This document shows, in pieces, positions 21,340 to 30,301 of a DNA stretch of 64,000 bases (positions are counted from its first letter, which is position 1; every line of letters starts with the position of its first letter). Source of the DNA: Schizochytrium sp. TIO01 (Eukaryota > Sar > Bigyra > Thraustochytrida > Thraustochytriidae); NCBI GenBank assembly GCA_004764695.1, contig SMSO01000005.1, positions 1,817,501-1,881,500 on the forward strand, given 5' to 3'. The notes beneath the pieces were generated by a model, which was given only the letters and a program-made list of their open reading frames with translations, was not told where the DNA came from and made no database searches. The translations under genes were made by a program, and so were the position numbers.

Positions 21340-21729
21340 ATATTGATTGAAAGTAATAAACTTCCCCTTTTATTTTTCGTTAAAGCTACTCATTCTTAAT
21401 ATACGTGGCGAAATGCAAGAGGCCTATGCCTATCAGAGTTCGAGTAAAATGTGGTCACACAGCCCAGACCAGGTGATATAAAGTCTGCTGCCTGTTGAAA
21501 CGATCCACCCAAATGAAAACAGCTCAGGGGTATATATTCTTAAGGTTGCACATTATTTGATACTGCTGCTACTTTTGATTGAGTGTTTGTGTGTGCGGGG
21601 GGGGTATAAAGATTTGCCTACTCGATTGAAAGAGTATATATATATATATATGAGATAAATGTTCGCACCAGTGATTTTCTCCAAAGTGGATTGCTGATCA
21701 GCAGTTGGGACTCTTGTTTTTCATGAATT
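21340..21729. other. Convergent 3' spacer
   Basis: About 390 bp between the SDR and ZNG1 stop codons. It holds a (TA)n tract at 21635-21651 and an AATAAA-like AGTAATAAA just after the SDR stop. No gene. Confidence 0.6.
21635..21651. repeat. (TA)n microsatellite
   Basis: Seventeen bases of alternating TA in the SDR/ZNG1 convergent spacer. Confidence 0.8.
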
Positions 21730-23223
21730 TCAATACAACATTTCATCGCGGAAGGTGCCCCCAGACGAAACAAAACTTTCGGTAAGCATCCGCTGTTTCT
21801 GTCCAATAAATTCATTTGTAGGCGTTAGAGGCTTCCCCAAGGCTGCATTTTCTGATGCAAGTTCTTCTTTATCAAAAAGACAAGCCCGAACCCCCTTCTC
21901 AAGTCGCTCTCGAAGATTGTGCCTATCAAGAGCACCAATAAACACCAATACGGAATACTTATCTTCGTCCATGTACAATCCTTGAGGAACGAAGTCCACA
22001 TGCCCGAAGACACCTTGCATAACAACTCGGATATCCTGACCGTGTTTCCTTGACCACAACAGTCCTTTATAACGGATCAGAGCGTCTGGGCATGACTCAA
22101 TAATGGATGTCTCAATCCAGCCACGAAGGCGTCCCCAATCGAGTGGGCCATCACGCAATGTGACACTCATAGTTGCAAACCCTAGAGAGTCATGTGTATG
22201 AACTTTATCACGATGATGACCATTTTCATGGTGGTGGTTGCCATGACCATTTCCATCGCCATGGTTATGACCATTACCTTCATGATGAGTGGCATCTGAA
22301 TGATGATGATGATGATGATGATCATCATGATCATGGCTTTCAGATCTAGAATGATCACTGGGTTGATCTACAAATAATAAAATATCGGAGAGTTCTGAAG
22401 CTTTCTTGAGAGAGAACGCATGCTCCTTCATGAGTCTTCCCGGCTGAAGGATTTCGGGAAGTGGCGCGTCGCGGAGGGCGCACGTTTCAATACGACAGGT
22501 CCGATTGATCTGTTTAATAGCTTCGCGTAAATCAATCTCAATCTCCTTGCCGTCGTTTCTTGCATTTAGCTTGTTGAGTATAACCGTGTCAGAAAGCGAA
22601 ATTTGCTCACGTGTAAGCTCGCCAAGAAGCTCGAAATCTTTAGCAGCTTCTGGGCCTCCATCATATGTGCTCTTTCCTAGCAACAAACGATCAGACTGAA
22701 GACCATCTATAACACAAATGACACTGTCAAGCTGCAGAGATCGCTGGACAAAGCTGTCTGAAAAGAACGTTTGGACAACCGGTGCTAAGCTGCTAAGCCC
22801 AGACAACTCAAGCACCACACCATCGAGGGTTTTAGCGCGGCCAATGAGCCTTTTGAATGTGTCTACAAGATCACCTCTTACACGGCAGCACATGCAGCCA
22901 TTGGGCATAAGTACGACTTCATCGGCGTTATCCATGGCTATCCTTGCCTTGTCGTCACGTAAGAGCTTGTCGTCAATGCTTTCTTGCCCAACTTCATTTT
23001 CTATGACAGCGATTCGCAGGCCACTTTCGGTCAGAATCCTGCGTAACAAAGTCGTTTTACCGGCACCAAGGATGCCCGTCAGCACAACGCAAGGCAACCT
23101 TTGTGCCCGGAGCGTCCCACAAGACTCGGCCTCCAGCCGGTCCGCAGCAGTCAGGCCCGAGCCAGCATCGCCGCCAGCCTCCGCCGCCGCCTCCGCTGCT
23201 GCCTGTTCGCAGAACCTGCACAT
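21730..23223 (-). CDS. CobW/COG0523 GTPase, probable zinc metallochaperone (ZNG1-like)
   Basis: A 497-residue G3E-family GTPase. In animals and yeast, ZNG1 passes zinc to methionine aminopeptidase. Motifs: Walker A GILGAGKTT (about 50-58), ENEVGQ, the metal-binding CxCC in NGCMCC (110, 112, 113), ELSG, and a C-terminal CobW domain around RYKGLLW..VMQGVFGHVDF. A His-rich insert (about 297-344, including a run of seven His) lies between the GTPase and CobW_C domains and probably buffers zinc. The guanine-specificity motif reads NKLN where NKxD is usual. The N-terminus begins MCRFCEQ and is Ala-rich. The first ATG (23223) is chosen over a TTG. Divergent from COG4 with a 670-bp shared upstream region. 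Confidence 0.92.
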   Translation of the reverse strand: MCRFCEQAAAEAAAEAGGDAGSGLTAADRLEAESCGTLRAQRLPCVVLTGILGAGKTTLLRRILTESGLRIAVIENEVGQESIDDKLLRDDKARIAMDNADEVVLMPNGCMCCRVRGDLVDTFKRLIGRAKTLDGVVLELSGLSSLAPVVQTFFSDSFVQRSLQLDSVICVIDGLQSDRLLLGKSTYDGGPEAAKDFELLGELTREQISLSDTVILNKLNARNDGKEIEIDLREAIKQINRTCRIETCALRDAPLPEILQPGRLMKEHAFSLKKASELSDILLFVDQPSDHSRSESHDHDDHHHHHHHSDATHHEGNGHNHGDGNGHGNHHHENGHHRDKVHTHDSLGFATMSVTLRDGPLDWGRLRGWIETSIIESCPDALIRYKGLLWSRKHGQDIRVVMQGVFGHVDFVPQGLYMDEDKYSVLVFIGALDRHNLRERLEKGVRACLFDKEELASENAALGKPLTPTNEFIGQKQRMLTESFVSSGGTFRDEMLY

Positions 23224-23893
23224 ATTTCGCAAGAGATCAGGCCGCGCAAATCTCCAAAGCCTTTATGGAGACGCGTCAACGATTCACGATTTGTGCTCCG
23301 AGTTTGGTTCAAGATTTGCGACAAACTCAAACACGCACAGAAATGAGAGTACGAAGTCCGAGCGTTGAGCTTTTATGGAACGAGCTGCCTCCTTAGAAGG
23401 CAAGTCGCCTCAGATGGAGCAGGCAAGCCAAGCCTACCATACAGCTCCAAAAGCTCGACAGCACCCAAGTACGAATTTTAGCATCATGAGCACCAAAATT
23501 CGAAAGACGAAAGGGACCATTTTTAAGCTAATCTGGCTCGATATCGCGTAAAAGAGGGGTCACGCGCCTCTCTAAGCCGCTCTTTACTTGCTTCCTTAGG
23601 ACTTGGCTTTCTTGAAACTTTGTAGAGCGACCAAACTGGCATCGTCTTAGTACTATTAGTTTCTCACTAATGAAAATATGTGTATTAGTATGCGTTTGGG
23701 GCCGAGTCGATTCGCAGCGGAATAATATACAATGAAGACTACAGAAGTAAAGTTTGCTGCGACAGATCGTATCCTCGGTTCCGCGCGGTCGCGGCGGCGT
23801 TTGCAGGCGCCGAGGCGGAAAGAACGCTTGGTTTTAGAGCAACCATAAGTTCGTGGCCACCTTCACGGAACGCGCTTCCTGCAACGTGACAAC
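23224..23893. promoter_or_regulatory. Shared divergent promoter region, ZNG1 / COG4
   Basis: 670 bp between two divergent start codons, so both promoters must lie here. A GC-rich patch at 23785-23820 precedes COG4. No TATA element or zinc-response element was identified. The region call rests on gene layout only. Confidence 0.5.
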
Positions 23894-26638
23894 ATGACTA
23901 CCGTGGCGAGCCGAGATGGCCTCGCCAGGAGACCGCCGGCTCTGGCGGCGCCATCAAGACAATCTTCGGCGAACTCTACGAACTCTGAAGACGCTTCTGC
24001 AATTTCAACAACAAGCAGCACAAACGCAAATGGGAACTCTAACTCGAATGTTAATTTGAATACGGGCAATCCTGGAAATGCCAACGTTGTAACGGGGAAT
24101 AACTTGGTCAGCGCCTCTGCAAATGCGGCAACAAACGCGCTGGGCTTGAGAAATTCTGCGCTGGAGGAGGTCGTGGCGCTTGGCACGGATCCTCAGGCAC
24201 TAGAAGAGGCTTTGCAAGCAACACTTCGAGAGGAAGAGGATTTGCAAAAGCAAATTGGACAAGCTCTAGCCATCTCGCTGAGGGCCGGCCATGACCAAGA
24301 TGGAGAAGCTAGACACGAACAACTTGACCAAACCTTAGCACAACTTGATGACAGCATTCCGACGCTTCAAAGTGTGTACGCTGGAGCCGCCAAACTTGAA
24401 GGACGTATTGCGGAGACTCGCCAAATGGCGGACGTCGTGAGCCACCGTGTGCGTGAAATTGATCTTGCTAGGTCACGGGCACTTGAAGCATTGGCGCAGG
24501 TCCGCAGAGTCGTGGAACTCCGCGAGTGTCTCAAGGGTGTCAAGGAGTGTATGGCAAGTGAGGATCTTGAAGCAGCATCTGACTTTGTGCACAGATACCG
24601 CTCCAGCGGTGTGGGTCAAGCTGGGAACGATGAGCCTGAGTCAAGTGCAGAATTTAAGGCTCGGGAGGAATCTCTCAGCCGCAGTGCTCTTGAGGAGCTC
24701 ACTCGAGCCTTTGAAGCTCGGGATGAGGACAAGATTCTGAAGGTTTGTCGGGTTTTCGCCAAGCTCGGCCAGCCTAAGGAAGGTGTATCTCGTCTACTTC
24801 GCTACCGCTGCGAGCAGCTTCGTCGCGATGTCAACATGGAAATTGAACTCACCAGTTCCGAGGATGATACTGCTCGCAATGATTACGAATATGATCCAAG
24901 TGGACAACAAGGGTACGGGGACGAGGGTGGAAACGCCAAGGCAAAGTCCTTTTTGGATCTCCTGGTGCATTTGTTAAACCAAGGTGCTGCCGTCATTCAA
25001 CGTACATCGAACGTGGTCCGCAGACATGTATCAAGATCTCAAGAACTCCAGGCGCTTATTGTGTCATCAATTCATGCAGAGTGTGATGGGCTCATCACCA
25101 AGATTCTGCGCCTTTTCATGGAGCGTCGTCGTGTTGAGGAGCGTGCGCGCATTATTATGTCAGATCCTTCTAGATTAGGAGAGGCTATGCGCCTTGGCAC
25201 ATCAGGCTGGGTTGGTGCTGGCCAGGGCGAAGAAGACGAAGATACTCGTACCGAGGCGATCCAGGCATTAGATAGTTTCCTTGATGATGCGGCACTGATG
25301 CTCAAACACACAGAAACATACAACCAGTTTATCCAGGGTAAGCGAGCTGAGCTTGGTATGGGGGATAGTGAGTCTCGGGAATACATTAATGTCGTACAAG
25401 AACTAGCTGGATACTATGCAGTTTTAGAAAAAACCTACATGGCTACGGCGATTGACACTGCGCTCAGCATCGAGGGTATCATGGAGCGCACAAGTGTACC
25501 GCCAACAGCAGGTCGCGTTGGGGAAGACCCGGCTATGGCGGCCGGAATCGAGAGTGGAGGAAAGCAAGTTGTCGTCTCTACTATTGCAGAAGATGCATTC
25601 TTTGTGGTTGATAAATGTCGCGACCGTGCTACCGCTACTGGCCATATTGACAGTATCTGTGCCGTTGTGAACCACATTGTTCAAGTGCTTGAAGACAAAA
25701 TTGGTACACAGCTTCAGTCCCGCGTTAACGCAATCCGCACAGGTACTCAATCACTTGGTATCCAAGGGCAAGAACAATTTGACCGTTTGCGTGCTGGATT
25801 TTCACAGGCGCAACAAGCACTCTCTGCAACAGGATCGTCGTCTTCCGCGACTGGAAAGAATACCCACGGTGCCAATCAAGCTGAGAATGATGACGCTGAA
25901 ACGCTTCGAGCACCGGAAACAACCATCAATAGTCTGACGCTCTGTATTCTTTACACTAATCGCTTGCGTGCAACCCTAGAGGCCCATGCAGACTCGCTCC
26001 CTGATGACCGTCGCCGCCGCCATCTTAAGGAGTGTGTAGATGGCTTCTTAGAGACTTCGGACCTCTTTCAGCGTACTGTAAACCGTGGCTTGGAGAGTCT
26101 CACCAAGCTTATCAAACCACGATTGCAATCCCGCATCCAATCAACAGTCGGCAATCCGGGCATCAGCTTCGAGCTTTCTGAGGAGGATTACATGACACAG
26201 AACGAGTCAAACGACCCGTATGTTTGGACAGTCTTGCAGATGGCAGATGATCTTCTAAACGAAGCCTGCCTCCACCTTGACCTCGAGTCCACTCAACAAC
26301 TAGGTACTCGCGTAGCTGGTGTTGTTGCTGAGGAACTCATGGCTACGATTGTGCAAAAACGATTCACAGCTTTTGGCGCTCTTTTGTTAGATCGTCAGTT
26401 GCGGGCCATTGTCAAGTTCTTTGATGGCCGTTTTGGTGCGGATGCAAGATTGCGTTTCCGCCGTTTGCAGCAGATTACAGACCTGCTCAATATTGATCGC
26501 GTCGAGGATGTCCATGATGTATATGTACCGCCTTCGTCTGCCTCGGATACGACCGCGTTGGACCGTAGAGCTGTAAAACGTGCTTTAGCCCTGCGGGTCG
26601 ACTTTAAGCAAGACGACATTAAGCGCTTGAAAATCTAA
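23894..26638 (+). CDS. COG4: Conserved oligomeric Golgi complex subunit 4
   Basis: A 914-residue lobe-A subunit of the COG tether, which acts in retrograde vesicle traffic at the Golgi. Family match: an N-terminal coiled coil (about 95-245) with SHRVREIDLARSRALEALAQ and VVELRECLKGVKE, then HRY and the long helical-rod region, and a C-terminus ending in ALALRVDFKQDDIKRLKI, which corresponds to the family's conserved final residues. The first 90 residues are Ser/Asn/Thr-rich and disordered. An additional Ser/Gly linker lies near 650-670. Intronless with ATG at 23894. The full length and closing motif indicate an intact gene. Confidence 0.93.
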   Translation: MTTVASRDGLARRPPALAAPSRQSSANSTNSEDASAISTTSSTNANGNSNSNVNLNTGNPGNANVVTGNNLVSASANAATNALGLRNSALEEVVALGTDPQALEEALQATLREEEDLQKQIGQALAISLRAGHDQDGEARHEQLDQTLAQLDDSIPTLQSVYAGAAKLEGRIAETRQMADVVSHRVREIDLARSRALEALAQVRRVVELRECLKGVKECMASEDLEAASDFVHRYRSSGVGQAGNDEPESSAEFKAREESLSRSALEELTRAFEARDEDKILKVCRVFAKLGQPKEGVSRLLRYRCEQLRRDVNMEIELTSSEDDTARNDYEYDPSGQQGYGDEGGNAKAKSFLDLLVHLLNQGAAVIQRTSNVVRRHVSRSQELQALIVSSIHAECDGLITKILRLFMERRRVEERARIIMSDPSRLGEAMRLGTSGWVGAGQGEEDEDTRTEAIQALDSFLDDAALMLKHTETYNQFIQGKRAELGMGDSESREYINVVQELAGYYAVLEKTYMATAIDTALSIEGIMERTSVPPTAGRVGEDPAMAAGIESGGKQVVVSTIAEDAFFVVDKCRDRATATGHIDSICAVVNHIVQVLEDKIGTQLQSRVNAIRTGTQSLGIQGQEQFDRLRAGFSQAQQALSATGSSSSATGKNTHGANQAENDDAETLRAPETTINSLTLCILYTNRLRATLEAHADSLPDDRRRRHLKECVDGFLETSDLFQRTVNRGLESLTKLIKPRLQSRIQSTVGNPGISFELSEEDYMTQNESNDPYVWTVLQMADDLLNEACLHLDLESTQQLGTRVAGVVAEELMATIVQKRFTAFGALLLDRQLRAIVKFFDGRFGADARLRFRRLQQITDLLNIDRVEDVHDVYVPPSSASDTTALDRRAVKRALALRVDFKQDDIKRLKI

Positions 26639-27742
26639 AACAAATAACATTTTCTTGTGTGGCTTTACTTCGCCCCAACATTCTTGAAAACAGCACTTGC
26701 TTTTCTTTCTTTCTTTCTTCATTTTTTAAATGTAACTTTGTTTGCCAAACTAGCATGTTGCTGTGTATATTCGTTCGCTTCGCTGTCACCAGTTGAAACT
26801 CTTGAAACTCTTAATTGCAAAGTTAACTTTGGTTATCTACATAAATGTTTTAAGTAACGTTTCGGCAAGTACACTATTGGAATATGAAACAGTGATATGA
26901 GGCATCTGAAAAAATAGACCTTACAAAAACAAGAAAATAATCAATTTCTTTCAAGTTCAGAAATCAACAGACCTCTTACCATCAATCGTACAAACAAGAA
27001 ATCTTTTGCATGAAGTCACTACAAACAGCGACGGAATTATATCACTTTGACGACCCCAGCGACATTTGAACCATGATAATCAATATGCAAAGACGAACGT
27101 TAAAGAGCAAACTTGTTTTACAAATATAATAAAGATAGAGAGGTCTCCTTACTATGATGAAATCTCTCGTCCCTTGAGTTTTCCTTGAGATCTTCATTAC
27201 AGGTATCGTGCGTTGAGAAGAATGACAAACTCATCCCTTATGTTGCTTTCGCTCGTCTGGTCGATTGACTAACTGCATATTGGGGCCGAAGACAATAGGT
27301 CTACAAACAATATGCAGTGAGAGCATGAAAGAACCACTGCTTTCTTGCTCGCCAGCAACGACGATGATTAAAGAATTTTGTTTGTTTGTTTGTTTGATTG
27401 TTTTTTAGACAGTATTGCTGGTCTGGTTCAAACATCTCAACCAACCTCCTATAGTGCGGACCTGGCTACACCACAGGATTGTCTGCTTGATTTGCATGAC
27501 GACTACAACAACATGAACGCAATGGGAGTGCATCATCAGAAGTTGGTCTAGCAACTATCTTAACAAGCAGAAGTCTACATGATGCAAGATATCAGAACAG
27601 CAGCATAATGTCCCTGAAGCCGATCGTGAGAAAGCCAGTAACGTAGCTAGAAGTGATTTTCATTCGACAATAACAATGGTAAGCTGTTTTGTCTTCTGCC
27701 ACACACGTTGTAATTACTCACGTCGAGTAGCGGTATCACGTC
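26639..27742. other. Convergent intergenic region
   Basis: 1.1 kb between the COG4 stop and the stop of the four-TM gene. It contains TTTC and TTTG mini-repeats near 26703 and 27378. No gene seen. Confidence 0.55.
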
Positions 27743-28408
27743 TTAATTGAGCGAAGCAAAAGCCCCGTACCGCACCCCCTTAGGCTCGAGGACATCCAAG
27801 GGGTCGTCCATATCACTCATGCGAACAAGAATGAAAATACATGCACAAAGTGCCAAGACACCACCAGTGAGAGACAGATAGACACCAATGAGGAGGCGTC
27901 CTTCATTAAGAGAACCTTGCACTATAATGCAGTAAACAATGCTTGTAATAAGAAAAATGCCGCAGCTTGCGAGCTGCAGTATCACACGGTAGTCGAGGCC
28001 ACGAATCGATTGATAACCAAAGCGACTCCAGACAAGCTCTGCGCCAACAATGCAAATAACAGTCAGGCCCATGCCAATCATGGCGGCCATCGAAGCTGAG
28101 TAAAGCTGGCTGGACTCGATCTGGTTATCGATGAACTTGGTTGCCCAGGGCGGCATGGAGGAAGATGCGCTGGTATCACCGTCATTTCCTGGGATAGGAG
28201 ATGAAGAAACCTTTTTGGCATTTTCAAGCGCTTTGCACAGTGGACCCGAGTGGCACCACGTGAGACCCACATCTGCATATAAACTAGGAATGCCAGGGCT
28301 AGTGACCCTAGCCCAAGGCGTGAGCATTGCCGCTACAATGAGGAGTACCAGCAGCACGGAGACACCTCTAAGTCTCCTCAACACCTCGCGTTCGCCATGA
28401 AAGTACAT
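27743..28408 (-). CDS. Four-transmembrane (claudin/SUR7-like) membrane protein
   Basis: A 221-residue protein with four hydrophobic helices: VSVLLVLLIVAAML (about 17-30), a helix near 110-130 around MIGMGLTVICIVGAELVW, a third near 143-164, and a fourth around 171-195. The long first loop contains LTWCHSGPLC, which recalls the W..C..C signature of claudin-like tetraspans, though without the GLW triplet. It is followed by a Ser/Pro-rich stretch. The topology would put that loop outside and both termini in the cytosol. The frame extends upstream to a GTG at 28486, adding 26 residues, so the ATG at 28408 is preferred. The family is not firmly recognised. Confidence 0.72.
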   Translation of the reverse strand: MYFHGEREVLRRLRGVSVLLVLLIVAAMLTPWARVTSPGIPSLYADVGLTWCHSGPLCKALENAKKVSSSPIPGNDGDTSASSSMPPWATKFIDNQIESSQLYSASMAAMIGMGLTVICIVGAELVWSRFGYQSIRGLDYRVILQLASCGIFLITSIVYCIIVQGSLNEGRLLIGVYLSLTGGVLALCACIFILVRMSDMDDPLDVLEPKGVRYGAFASLN

Positions 28409-29825
28409 CTTTGCTTCCGACACAGGCTTGAATAGGGAAGAGTGAATATATCTAGGCAAGACAACTGAAAACCCCTTCGCAACCACGCCAGGTCCAAATC
28501 AAGCCACGGATGACTTAATATCTCAAACCGACGCTTTTGCCAAAATTGTTTTCAATGCTGAATAATCCTCTTGTTCAAGTTACTCTAGACGCTCCTCGAC
28601 GCCTTGGCTCGTTGTACGGTCTCCCTTCCACCGGACGCAGTGGGGTTGAAGTTTTGGCAAGTAATCTGATCCTCAGCATACTAGCTCTATTATAATATAG
28701 TGGATTAGATCCTCCGCCCACTATTCCACAAGTTCCACAAGTTCCTGATGTTCTTGTCTGGAAGGCAGTGTTCTATATGTTCTGACCGCCTCGCCCTACG
28801 TTTGGACTATAGAAAATCATGTATTCTTTTTAATTATAATATACATATAAATTCCCATTTTGTCGGGATAGTCCCATCGTCATGCTAGAGCATCTTGGCC
28901 TATGATAGGTGTCATTTTATTTTAGTGCTTGGGTTCAGATCTAGAAGGCGCAACGCCACCTGCAGTGTTTCACTCTCTGAAAGCCCGAGGGGTCTGCGCA
29001 TTTGTTTGTATTGATAGTCTTGAACACGAGTCGCATCAAAAGCCTCGGTAACCACATTCGTCCTTCACAAAAGAAACCGCGATTCCAAGTTTGTACTTCT
29101 ATCGATATGAATAGATATGGACTAGTACCCAGTTATACTGCCTTATTTAGTGATGAGAATGCAATGCGACGATGATGCACGACGAGAATCAAATAGACGC
29201 TGGCGAATCGATAGAGTTTCAGGCTCGCGCAGCATCCACATGGCCTCTCACATACAGCTTCGACGTTAGAGCCCATCTGCACCGCTGCCAGACCCTGGTA
29301 CTACGGCTTGTTGTGCTGGAAGCGAGCAAGGGCGATTAACCTTGAGTTCCTTTTTTTCGACAACTCCAATAAATATTACTTTAGAAATAAAGCTAAAAAA
29401 CAAGAGAGCATTCGAGATTTACATCAGCGTAAGCTCATTCCACAGCCCAAGACCATCAAAAGTGAGGCATAAGCAGAGCGCATAATCAAGTCTGCAAGTC
29501 TCTTGCTCGCGTTCTTCATGCTCTGCACGGTGCCTGAAATGATTCTATCAATTGAATGCGCTGCGATTACTCGAGGTACTAGGCGCCTGGCTACCTATTA
29601 GTATAGCACTACCAACCTCGTACAATGGCACAGCGACCAAAGAGAGAGAAAAAGGAAAAAAGTACATAGTAATGCTACTATATGATGTAAAGTAAATTTA
29701 ACAATATTTGTTTGTTAATTATTGAGGAATGAAAAACCTCGCAGAGGCAGCCTTCAGAAGCGCAAGTGAGCAAGTCCGCTCGACCGCTGCCACGTCTGGA
29801 GCTGAGCGCTAATCCGAAAACAACG
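28409..29825. other. Divergent intergenic region
   Basis: 1.4 kb between the four-TM gene (-) and the ankyrin-HDAC gene (+), holding both promoters. No gene recognised on either strand. Confidence 0.5.
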
Positions 29826-30260
29826 ATGGAGGATCAAGTCCCTGCGGCTGGGCCCGGTCCAGCTCGCGAGCAAGCTCTCCAGCGCGATGCCTCCGAGGCC
29901 CTGCTCACCATGGCGGTCCCGGCATTCGTTGTTGCAGAAGCCACCTCTAAGGCCCTGGGAGACACGGAATCCGCGGAATTCCAGCTCCCACAAGCGCAAT
30001 TTGAGGCAAGCTTGGAGCCACTTAGTTCCACAAAAAGTGCTGAAAGCCACATTATGGGTTCTGTAGAGACTTCTGTCGTAAAGCACGAGATTCCCAACGT
30101 TGGTGAGGATGGAAATGCCAAGGGAAATGTCTGCGAGGGTAACGATGGTACTGGAGTTGAACAGGGAAAGACTGTTGTGGATACAAATATGAACATTGAT
30201 AGAGCTGCCAGCGCCAATGTAGGCCAAAATGTCCGAGGAAAATGTATCCTTGAATATTAG
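29826..30260 (+). CDS. Upstream frame of the HDAC gene: probable first exon or leader ORF
   Basis: An ATG-started frame of 144 codons with Ala/Glu/Val/Gly-rich, apparently disordered content, ending 41 bp before the HDAC ATG. Its phase (coordinate mod 3 = 0) differs from the HDAC frame (2). An intron 30103-30290 (TTG|GTGAGG to GGCAG|T, 188 nt) would fuse it in frame to the HDAC. GTAACG at 30139 and GTACTG at 30148 are alternative donors in the same phase. A third frame in between (30229 on, starting ATGTCCGAGGAA) also looks protein-like, which argues for indels. If not spliced, this is a long upstream ORF that would hinder HDAC translation. Confidence 0.45.
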   Translation: MEDQVPAAGPGPAREQALQRDASEALLTMAVPAFVVAEATSKALGDTESAEFQLPQAQFEASLEPLSSTKSAESHIMGSVETSVVKHEIPNVGEDGNAKGNVCEGNDGTGVEQGKTVVDTNMNIDRAASANVGQNVRGKCILEY

Positions 30261-30301
30261 TGCAAGTACAAATGCCGTAGAGAACGGCAGTCCTGTTGAC
30301 C

